From the NCBI GenBank assembly GCA_020636215.1, contig JACJYG010000004.1, positions 1,488,001-1,552,000 on the forward strand: DNA of 64,000 nucleotides, written 5' to 3'. The notes beneath the pieces are model-generated. The model was not told the origin of the DNA and ran no database searches. It saw nothing but the letters and a program-made list of their open reading frames with translations. Origin of the DNA: Lewinellaceae bacterium. GTDB lineage: Bacteria > Bacteroidota > Bacteroidia > Chitinophagales > Saprospiraceae. Positions 27,979-37,900 of this stretch are shown here, in pieces. Position numbers and translations under genes: made by a program. Position 1 is the first letter of the stretch. Each line of letters opens with the position of its first letter.

Positions 27979-28019
27979 TACCCTGCAGTTGTAGAAAACT
28001 GCAGGGTATTTTTATTTTT
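27979..28019 (+). terminator. Rho-independent terminator after rpsA
   Basis: A perfect 12-bp stem, TACCCTGCAGTT (27979-27990) with AACTGCAGGGTA (27997-28008), a 6-nt loop and a T-rich tail (28009-28018). It ends 39 bp before the CHAT gene start. Confidence 0.85.
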
Positions 28020-28057
28020 GGAAATTAAAAGCTATTTTATTTGGAAATTTGACAAAA

Positions 28058-30919
28058 ATGAAAAATGCACTCCTGACAACAAGCCTGTTTTTTGTTTTTA
28101 TTTTGCTTTTTGTTGGCTCTGCTGAAATTTATGGACAATCTGATTCAGAGAACCCTTGCATTTCGGATTCCTTATCCATCCTTGAAGGGCGTCTTGAATC
28201 AAGGTTAAAGAAAGGCGGCCTGAACGAGGAGAAAGAGAAAGCCGTTTGGGAAAATATATTCTCTGCCGCAAAGTGTTTATACAAAAACGGGCAGTATGAA
28301 GAGGCCCTAAATCAGCTTCATTTACTCGAAAAACACATTGATCCAACTTCAGTTTTCCCCGAACACCGGTTGGTAGAACTTTACGAATTATTTGGAAATG
28401 CCTATAGCAGGCTCGCCGAACACCGGAAATCCATCAGCTACTTTGAAAAGGCGCTAAAATTTTGTCCCGAAACGTCGGACAAAAAACAACTAAAACTTAG
28501 GGCTAACCTTCTTTATCAAATTGCATTAGGTTATTATAATGTTGAAGACTATTTGAATGCAACCGAATATATGCAATATGCGTTAGCAGTTATTAAAAAT
28601 AACAACTTGAATTCACTAAAGTTAGAAATAAAAATATTGAAATTTTTAGGGGATGCTTACAAGTATCAAAAAAATTATGAAGAATCAAAAAGGTATTATG
28701 AAAGAGGCATCACCCTTTCAAATACACAAAAAAATAGTGTAGATAGAAAATCCTCCCTTGGCTTACTTTTCCAGAGGTTGGGTACTATGCAATATAACTT
28801 TGATCATTACGAAGATGCAATTTTAAGTTTACAAAAGAGCATATTATTTTATTCAGAAATATATGGTCAAGAAGATATTAAGGTTGCAGACGCAGTTAAT
28901 TCTCTTGGCAATACTTATTATTATCTAAAAGATTATTCTAAAGCAAGTAAGCTCTATTTAGCAACTCTTGAACCTTTTAAAAAAAGATCAGCAAGAACAG
29001 TTGCCGACCAATACTCCAAAATCGGCGCCTGTCACACCAACATGGGGGAATTTGACAAAGCGGCTTATTACCTTGAGCAAAGCTTGGCTACCTTGCGGTT
29101 CGATGCCCGGAAGGCTCATCCATTTGCCGACTACAAATCGAATCGAGGCGATCTTTTGATCATTCTCTATTTCAATGCCAAGAACCATCAAAAGGCTTTT
29201 GAGGCGGGGCAGGGCAGGCAACACCTATATGAAGCGAGTCGCTATTTCGGCTTGTGCATGCGTTACCTGGAGGAAATCGGTAGCGATCTGGATGAGTCCG
29301 GTTCCAAGACGTATTTTTTGGACCGCTTCTACTATGTGATCGAGCGGGCGATCAACAACTGTTATTATTTATATCAGGAAACTGATAGCCTGCAATACCT
29401 GGACCTGGCGTTTGGATACGCCGAGCGCAGCAAGGCGCTCTTATTGAAGGAAGCGCTTCGAAAAGCGGATGTGGCCATACAATTGCACTTGCCGGAGCCG
29501 CTTTTAAAACGGGATCATAGCCTCAACCAGAAGATTGCGGCGCTGGAAAACCAACGATATGAAGCCCGGCAGGCCGGTGACGAAGCGCGTAGCCACCAAC
29601 TAACCAGCCAGATATATCCTCTGAAACAATCTTATAACCAGTTGCTGGACTCTATCAAAGCGGCCTATCCGGCCTATGCTCAATTCAAAGAAATAAGGAC
29701 CCCACTGTCTACTGACGCTGTCAGGGCCCGCTTGCTAAAGCCCGGGCAGGCCCTCCTTCAGTATTTTGCCGGCGAAGATGACCTCTTCCTTTTCACCTTC
29801 ACGGCGGGTGCTTGCACCCTCACCAAGGTGAAGCGGGATTCGACGCTGTCAGAAGCTGTCGAAGGTTTTCGGGAAAGCATCTACGGCTGGGTGATGGAGC
29901 GTGAGGATTCCCTCATTGCGAGTTACGGCCGTTACGGCCGGCAATTGTACCGGCAACTCATAGAGCCCGTCGCCGATCAGCTGCCGGGCCACCTCATCAT
30001 TGTACCCGATGGCGTCCTGGAATACCTGCCTTTTGAGGCCCTGCTTTATGGCCCGCCGCCGGCCAATCCCATGGCATTTACCGATTATCCATACCTGTTG
30101 AACCGCTATCAGATCAGTTATGCGCATTCCGTGAACCTGCTGGAAGAAATTCAAAGCAAAGCGGTGGCGCCATCCCGGCAGGAGGTGCTGGCCTTTGCCC
30201 CCTTCTTTGAAGATGATACAGAGGAGGAGAACTCTATTGCTGTACGCCGCAGCGGGCTGGGCCGTTTGTTTAACAATGAAGAAGAAGTGGCCAACATCCA
30301 ACACTTTTTGAAGGCAAGCATCCGCAAGCGGGAAGAGGCAACCCGCGCCCGTTTCCTGGATGAGGCTCCACTTTACAGCATCATCCATCTGGCTACCCAC
30401 GCAAAAGCGAACGATGCGGAGGGAGAATATTCCTATCTGGCTTTTACCGGCGCGGCCGACACCCTACGCGATGAACGCCTGTATGCCAAAGACCTGTTCA
30501 ACCTGCGCCTGCAGGCCGAGATGGTGGTATTGAGCGCCTGTGAGACTGGGTTGGGCGAACTGCGGCGGGGCGAGGGCGTCATTAGCCTGGCGCGCGGCTT
30601 TTCTCAGGCTGGCGCCCGAAGCCTCATCACTACCCTTTGGAGGGTGAGCGACCGGGAGTCGTCGGAACTGATGCGCTTGTTCTACAAGGGCCTTGCCAAG
30701 GGGCTTCCAAAAGACGAAGCACTGCGGCAGGCTAAACAAACCTACCTCTCGGCTGCTTCTTCCGACCGGGCTCATCCTTTCTTCTGGGCTGCATTTGTGC
30801 CTACAGGGGATATGTCGGCAATTAAGGCCAAACGACAGGGCCCGGGATGGTGGAGATGGGGTTTACTGGTTTTAGGAGTTGCGGCTTTTGGCTGGGTACT
30901 ACGCAGTAAACTAAGGTGA
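28058..30919 (+). CDS. CHAT domain protein with N-terminal TPR array
   Basis: 953 residues from ATG 28058. A signal peptide (MKNALLTTSLFFVFILLFVGSAEIYGQ) is followed by at least six TPR-like units up to about residue 400, for example AYSRLAEHRKSISYFEKALKF in part. A linker and coiled coil (about 450-545) follow, then the CHAT domain (about 560-925) with the caspase-like catalytic pair, His781 in HLATHA and Cys828 in VLSACETGLG. A final membrane helix near the C-terminus (GLLVLGVAAFGWVL) ends in R-S-K-L-R. CHAT proteins are caspase-like proteases or scaffolds, so this one would be anchored in the envelope with TPRs choosing partners. The first 950 bp are clearly AT-richer than the rest, suggesting a mosaic origin. 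Confidence 0.92.
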   Translation: MKNALLTTSLFFVFILLFVGSAEIYGQSDSENPCISDSLSILEGRLESRLKKGGLNEEKEKAVWENIFSAAKCLYKNGQYEEALNQLHLLEKHIDPTSVFPEHRLVELYELFGNAYSRLAEHRKSISYFEKALKFCPETSDKKQLKLRANLLYQIALGYYNVEDYLNATEYMQYALAVIKNNNLNSLKLEIKILKFLGDAYKYQKNYEESKRYYERGITLSNTQKNSVDRKSSLGLLFQRLGTMQYNFDHYEDAILSLQKSILFYSEIYGQEDIKVADAVNSLGNTYYYLKDYSKASKLYLATLEPFKKRSARTVADQYSKIGACHTNMGEFDKAAYYLEQSLATLRFDARKAHPFADYKSNRGDLLIILYFNAKNHQKAFEAGQGRQHLYEASRYFGLCMRYLEEIGSDLDESGSKTYFLDRFYYVIERAINNCYYLYQETDSLQYLDLAFGYAERSKALLLKEALRKADVAIQLHLPEPLLKRDHSLNQKIAALENQRYEARQAGDEARSHQLTSQIYPLKQSYNQLLDSIKAAYPAYAQFKEIRTPLSTDAVRARLLKPGQALLQYFAGEDDLFLFTFTAGACTLTKVKRDSTLSEAVEGFRESIYGWVMEREDSLIASYGRYGRQLYRQLIEPVADQLPGHLIIVPDGVLEYLPFEALLYGPPPANPMAFTDYPYLLNRYQISYAHSVNLLEEIQSKAVAPSRQEVLAFAPFFEDDTEEENSIAVRRSGLGRLFNNEEEVANIQHFLKASIRKREEATRARFLDEAPLYSIIHLATHAKANDAEGEYSYLAFTGAADTLRDERLYAKDLFNLRLQAEMVVLSACETGLGELRRGEGVISLARGFSQAGARSLITTLWRVSDRESSELMRLFYKGLAKGLPKDEALRQAKQTYLSAASSDRAHPFFWAAFVPTGDMSAIKAKRQGPGWWRWGLLVLGVAAFGWVLRSKLR

Positions 30920-30933
30920 ACGCGCTCAATAAA

Positions 30934-31779
30934 TTATTTCAACGCCCCCACCGCTACCCAACCTACCATATCGTGGTAGCCCACCAGCCACCAATCAGGA
31001 GTGGTGCGCTCCAGTACTTCCACGGCTGCCCCGGCGCTGATGCGGGCCATTATCCGGGTGGTATCGCCCAGGTTGTAATAGAGACTGGCCGTTTCTTTTA
31101 GTTGGAAAGCCCTCTGTTTGAGATCAGGCGCCATCTTTTCCATTGGTTCTTCAGTCAAACGATCGCTTGTCATTGCTTCTGCAGGCGGGGGTATTTCCTC
31201 GTCCACCAGGATTATTGTCTGTATTGCAGGCAATAGTTCGCCGTCAGGAGCAGTTGCCGGGACTGGAGCAGGAGGGGCAATCGGCGCTGTTTTTTTCAAC
31301 ATCATCACCAGTTGCAGGGGGCCTTCCGCCTGTTGCAACTGAAGAGCGGTCACCTCCAATTCTGTACGGCCGTAGCCCCACAGGTCGATCTGGAGATAGT
31401 GGGTATGAGCGCGTTCCAGATATACCCGGAAGGTATTGCCCACCTGCCTTCCGGTGCGGGCCAGCTCGCGGCGCCCGTCGGGCAGTAGTTTGTAGACATC
31501 GAGGTAAAAAGAGCTTACCGGATCTCCCTCGTCTTCCGTTTGTACTGTTCCATGGACCACTGCATATTTTTCCGGGTTGGCGTTGTTGCTCAAAAGCACC
31601 TCAGGAGAGGATGGTTTTGAAAATAGCAAGGAGGGCGCCAAACTTGTTTGGGAAGAAATAGCAGGAATTTCCGCAATAGCCAAATGCCCCCCCTGTACTG
31701 GGTGCAGGGTGCGGCAGAAGGTGGATTTCGGCAGCGCAAAGGCCAAAACCGCCGCCAGTAATGTGGTTTTCGTGATCAT
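30934..31779 (-). CDS. Secreted protein with C-terminal bacterial SH3 domain
   Basis: 281 residues from ATG 31777-31779 (MITKTTLLAAVLAFALP), chosen because a signal peptide begins there; the frame continues to 31854 without support. A middle beta-rich part (about 70-150, YAVVHGTVQTEDEGDPVSSFY) resembles a carboxypeptidase-regulatory or Ig-like fold and is followed by a Pro/Ala linker. The last 65 residues (TASLYYNLGDTTRIMARISAG then V-E-V-L-E-R-T and G-W-V-A-V-G-A-L) form an SH3b domain. SH3b domains often bind peptidoglycan peptides. The gene is convergent with the CHAT gene, 14 bp apart, so the two need not be co-regulated. Confidence 0.8.
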   Translation of the reverse strand: MITKTTLLAAVLAFALPKSTFCRTLHPVQGGHLAIAEIPAISSQTSLAPSLLFSKPSSPEVLLSNNANPEKYAVVHGTVQTEDEGDPVSSFYLDVYKLLPDGRRELARTGRQVGNTFRVYLERAHTHYLQIDLWGYGRTELEVTALQLQQAEGPLQLVMMLKKTAPIAPPAPVPATAPDGELLPAIQTIILVDEEIPPPAEAMTSDRLTEEPMEKMAPDLKQRAFQLKETASLYYNLGDTTRIMARISAGAAVEVLERTTPDWWLVGYHDMVGWVAVGALK

Positions 31780-31906
31780 TTCCCCGTGTATGTATACTCG
31801 CTTTTCGGATGTAAACCTGGGAGTTATACGGGCCTTCACACCAGGAGGTTCCAATAACGAACGTTATTTCAATTCAGCCGCTAGAAAGCTGCACCCGAAG
31901 CCGGCC

Positions 31907-34900
31907 TTATTTCACCAGTTGCACATCTCCTTTAAACAGCTCCACACTCCCATCCACAAACTCGATTTCCGCAAAATAACTGAACACCGCCGGGTTCATA
32001 GGTTCCCCCCGGAATATCCCATCCCATCCGTATCGGGGATCGTTGGGCGGGAAGCCGAAGGCCTGAAAAACCTGCTCCCCCCATCGGTTAAAGATGTAAA
32101 AGGACCGTACCTGGGCCACGCTGCCGCTCCGGGCAAAAATGAGGAATACATCGTTGGCGCCATCGCCATTGGGAGAAAATGCATTGGGAATGAATATATT
32201 AGGCCGTTTATCTACGTATACGCGCACCACGGCCACATCCTCACAACCATTGACACTGCGCACCCGCACCCGGTAGTCTGTACTTTCCCCCGGACTGGCT
32301 ATTGGGTCGAGGCAGTCATCACAGCTCAGGTCCGAGCGCCCGCCCCAACTGACCCAGGCCAGTTCGCTGTAGGGAATGTTGACCAGCGTATTGATCTGAT
32401 AGGTATCACCCAGCAGGACCGTCGCTTCGGGCTCTGCCGCCAACACGATCAGCGAATCGGGCTGCTCGATCAACTGTTGTTGCCGGTACTCACAGCCGTT
32501 GACATCCTGCACCACTACTTCATAGAGGCCGGAAGGGGCCTGCTGGAAAATCGGGTTGGACTGAAAGCTGTCGCCACCGTTCACCGAGAACAAATAGGGC
32601 GGCGACCCACCATTGACCGATTCTACCAGAATGATGCCCCGATCTCCGTAACATAGGGGCTGGACCGCGGAAACCATGGCTGACGGAAAGTCCTGGCCCA
32701 CCACTACTTCATCATCCGACACACAGCCGTTGATCGTATTGGACACCAACAGCCGGTATACCCCCGGAGCGTCAATAAGGGGATTAAGGCTTGTATTGCC
32801 GCTTACCAAATTGCCGTTTATCGCCGTCCATTGATAGGAAAATGTTGCTCCCTGAGAAGAACCTGCTCCATTAAGCTGCCGTTGATCTTCAAAGCATGGC
32901 AGTATAAAATCCCCACCGGCATTGGCTACTGGTGGCTGAATATCCTGATTGAGGGTAATAGAAGCCTCCTGTTCACAGCCATTATCCGTATTGGTAATTC
33001 GGAGCACGTACAAGCCGGGGGCATTGGCAACAGGGGTCAAAGAATTGGCGCCGGCCGTGATATTTCCGCCTTGCGTCGTCCACTGGTACTGGAAAATATT
33101 TCCATTGCTGGAGATACTTCCATCCAACGTAACTTCCTGAACGGCACAGGTTAGTATTTCGGGCGGGGCAATATTGGCAACAGGGATCGCAATATCCTGT
33201 TGGACATTGGTGCTGGCCGTATCGGAACAGCCATTTTCCGTGTTGAGAATGATCAGAGTGTATTGGCCGGGTGCATCAGCCGTTGGTTGTGGCGTATTGC
33301 CACCTGCAACGATATGGCCATCCGTGCTTTGCCATTGGTATTGGAAAATGCCGCCTGCGCTGGAACTACTACCGTCCAGTATAATGGATTCGACCACACA
33401 GGTCAGGGTATCCGGCCCGGCAATGGCGGCGGTGGGGGGCGCGATATCCTGCTGTACCATCACTTCAGCGGTTTCAGAGCAGCCATTGTCCTGGTTAAGG
33501 ATGGTCAGCAAATAAGTACCTGGCGCACTTACCATCGGCGCCGGGCTATCCGCTCCGCCGGACAGCATGCCGTCCGTGGTTTCCCATTGGTATTGAAAGC
33601 TGGGCCCGGCGCTGGAAGCGCTGGCATCCAGGGTTAATTCCTCCACCGAACAGGTCAGCACTGCCGGTGGCGTAATGTCCACTACTGGTGGGGTAATATC
33701 CTGTTGTACTTGTATCGACAAAGAATCGGAACAGCCGTTGTCCTGATTGAGAATGGAAAGGGTATAAATCCCGGGCGCGCTGGCTACGGCTTCTGAATTA
33801 TTCACACTACCAAGAATGGCTCCATTGGCTGTGGACCACTGATAAAAGAAAACCGGCCCGCTGCTCGAAGCCGTCGCATCGAGGCCGATGGTTGTTTCGG
33901 CGCAAGTCAGTATATCCGGGGGAACAATAGCGACAGCCGGGAGCACGATATCCTGTACCACAGCCACCGCTGCCGAATCCTGGCAGCCGTTTTCCTCGTT
34001 CGTGACCGCCAGGATGTACTGGCCAGGAGCATCTACAGTGGGTAAGGCGCTGTCCGCCCCTCCCGTGATTGAGCCATCCTGCGTCGTCCATTGGTACAAA
34101 TAGGCGCCACCGGCGCTTGAACCAGTACCATCCAACTGAATCGTTTCAACCGCACAAGTCAGACGTTCCGGCGATGCAATGGATACGGTTGGAAGGAGAA
34201 TGTCCTGCAAAATTGTCACTGCCATAGTATCCGAACAGCCGTTATTCTGATTATAAATGGCCAGGCTATACGATCCCGGCGCCGCTGCGGTAGCGAGCAG
34301 GGAATTGCCGCCGCCTGTGATCTGCCCGTCCTGCGTAGCCCATTGGTAGGTGAAATAGGGGGCTGAATCGGAACTACTGGCATCGAGGGCTACACTTTCC
34401 CGCGTACAAGTCAACAGCTCAGGCGTAGCGATCTCAATTGCCGGGATGGCAAAATCTTCACTCACCTGAACACTGGCGGCTTGGGTACAACCATTTTCGG
34501 CATTAGTGGATAGTAAAGTATAGGTTCCCTGCGCATCAATCAGAGGCGACAACCCATCGGCGCCCGAAAGGATGTTGCCATCTGTTGTCATCCACTGATA
34601 GCTGTACTGGCTACCCTGGGCCGAGCCGCTGCCATTGAGGCTAAGTGAGGGCGTCAGGCAGGAAAGCACCTGGGCCGGCCCTGCATCCACCACCGGCGCT
34701 ATTGTGTCGATCAGCACCTGCACACTGGCCATCCCCTCGCAACCGTTCGCCAGACTGATAGCCTGCAACAAGTACATGCCTGGCGCATCTACCCCGGGTG
34801 TCAGGCTTTGGCTGCCGGAAAGAATATTCCCATCGGTAGTCGACCATTGATAAGTGAAATCTGTCCCTGAGCCGGTGGCAGCCCCTTCGAGGCTCACTTC

Positions 34901-37900
34901 CGTCACCACACAGCTTAGTACATCGGGTGGTGCAATAGCAACTTCCGGGAGTACGATATCCTGCAACACGGCTACTGTTGCCGAATCCTGGCAGCCGTTT
35001 TCCTCGTTCGTGACAGCCAGGATGTACTGGCCAGGGGCATCTACAGTGGGTAAGACGCTGTCTGCCCCACCGGTAATTGAGCCATCCTGCGTCGTCCATT
35101 GATACAGATAATTGGCGCCCGTGCTTGAACTACTACCATCCAACTGGACGGTTTCCACGGCACAGGTCAGGAGCTCGGGTAAAGCGATAGAAGCAGTTGG
35201 CGAGGTGATATCCTGTAGAACATTCACGGCCATAGTATCCGAACAACCATTATTTTGATTGTATATGGCAAGGCTGTACGATCCCGGCGCCCCTGCGGTG
35301 GCGAGCAGGGAACTGCCGCCGCTCTGGATCTGCCCGTCCTGTGTAGCCCATTGGTAGCTGAGATAGGGAGCCGAATCAGAAGTACTGGCATCGAGGGCCA
35401 CGCTTTCCCGGATACAAGTCAGCAGTTCGGGTGAAGCAATTTCAATATTTGGCGCTTCGAAATCTTCGCCTACCTGCACACTGGCGGATTGGCTACATCC
35501 ATTCTCAGAATTAACCGTTAACAAAGTATAAGCCCCCGGCGCATCGATCAAAGGCGACAACCCATCGGCGCCGGAAAGGATGTTGCCGTCTGTTGTCATC
35601 CACTGATAGCTGTACTGGCTACCTTGGGCTGATCCACTTCCGTCCAGGCTGAGCGAGGGCGCCAGACAGGAGAGTACCTGGGCAGGGCCCGCATCCACAG
35701 CCGGTGCTACGGTATCGATCATTACCTGTACACTGGCCATTACCTCGCAATCATTCACCAGGCTCAAAACTTGCAGGATATAAGTGCCGGGCGCGTCCAC
35801 TTCAGGCATCAGGCTTTGGCTGCCGGAAAGGATATTTCCATCGGATGTAGACCACTGTACTGAATAAGCGTTGCCCTGGCTGGAGCCACTGCCGTCGAGC
35901 GTAACAGTGAGCCGGCTACAGGTAATGGGCAGCGAGGGCGCCACCTGAACCATCGGCACGTTCACATCCTGATCCACTTGTACGCTATCGGTTGTAGCAC
36001 AACCATTGTCGACATTGAGCACCTCTAAGATATAAGTACCTGCCTGCGAAACTGTGGCCTGAGGCGAAAGCGCCCCGGATAGGATGCTTCCATCCGGACT
36101 GCTCCAAAGGTATTGGAAATTGGGGCCTGCACTTGAGGATGCTCCATCGATGGTGACTGACGAGTTGGTACAGGTTAGGAAGCCTGGCGGAGCAATGTCT
36201 ACGACGGGCTCTTCAAAATCCGAACTGACTATCACCATATCCATGTCCGTACAGCCATTGACGGTGTTTTCCACTACCAATTGATAGGTTCCGGGCTGAT
36301 CCACAGTTGGCGTCAGCGTATTTGCCCCGGAAAGCGGTTGTCCGCCGGTTCCTGCCCATTGGTAAGAATATGCAGCGCCCTGGCTCGATAGTTCGCCGTC
36401 GAGTTGCAGGTTGGGTGCAGTACAATTCAGCACCTGGCCCGCACCGGCATCGGCCAGCGGGTGAAGGGTGTCCTGCTGCACCAATACGGAAGCTTCCTGC
36501 ACACAAGCATTTTGGGTATTAGTGACCTGTAGGGTGTAAATACCGGGTGCATTGGCCGTGGGAGTCAGGCTAGTGGTATTTCCGGTGAAATTCCCTCCGT
36601 TTGTCGTCCAGAGAAGGCTATAAGGGGAGCCCTGGCTGGATCCGCCGGCGTCGAGGCTTATTTCCGCCGTCAGGCAGTTCAGGATATCGGGGGCAGCTAT
36701 CTGAACATTCGGGGAAAGCGTGTCCTGATATACTATTACAGACGCGGTACTACTACAGGTATTTTGCAGATTGGTAACTTGTAATTGGTACAAGCCCGGC
36801 GCGTTGGCCTGCGGGCTAAGGCTCTGTCCACCAGATAGGATATTACCGTTGGTGGTTGTCCACTGATAAGCATACAAGGGGCCCTGAGAAGAAGCCGATC
36901 CGTCCAGTATTAAGGTGGTTATGCCACAATCCAGTGTGTCGGCAGGAGCTGCCACCGCTAAAGGCGCTTGGACATCCTGTATCACGGTGACGGTAGAGGT
37001 GGCCACGCAATTATTGCTCAGGTCAGTAATGGCCAGGCTGTATTGGCCAGGGGCATCCACGATCACCAGCAGAGAATCCTGGGTGGAAACAAAGTGGCCG
37101 TTGGCGGTCGTCCATTGATAATCGAAATTGGGGCCTAAAACAGAACCTCCGGCATTGATCCCTACCTCCTGGGTGCTGCAATCCAGGGTATCGTTGGCCA
37201 ATAGGACCAGCAATGGAGCATTGGCGTCGCTGCTCACCAGCACCGAATCCACGGAAACGCAACCGTTGAGCGCGTTGGTAACCGCCAGGAAATAGGCGCC
37301 CGGGGCATTGATCAAAGGGGTAAGGCCAGTTGCTCCGGAAACAATATTCCCGGTCGCGCTAGACCACTGATAGGTTATGGCGTCGCCTTGTGCGGAGCCA
37401 GTCCCATCGAGGGTGAGGGAGGCATCGCCACAGGATAGTTCCTGCGGGCTTCCGGCTTCAGCCAGGGGATAATTAATATTCTGGACTACCGTTACGGAGT
37501 CTACGCCGGTACAACCATCTTCTGTATTAAGCACAGTGAGCGTGTAGACACCAGGCTCATCAACTGTAGGGCTAAGAGTATTCGCCCCGGAAACAATATT
37601 TCCATTGGCCGTCGACCAAAGGTATTCGTAATACTGGCCCTGGTCGGAGTTGGTCCCGTCCAGCGCCACTTGCGTAGTCGTGCAACTCAGCCCAAGCGGG
37701 GCCTGGGCGTCTACAATAAGGGAGGTAGCCCCTTCGTCAACCACCACTGTAGTGCTTTCCACACAGCCGTTGAGGAGGTTGGTAACGGTCAAGGTGTAGG
37801 ATCCCGGCGTATCTACAACCGGGGTTAGAGTAGTCTCACCAGAAATGATATTGCCGTTCGGGGTCGACCAGGCATAAACAAATTCTGGGCCCTGAGAAGA

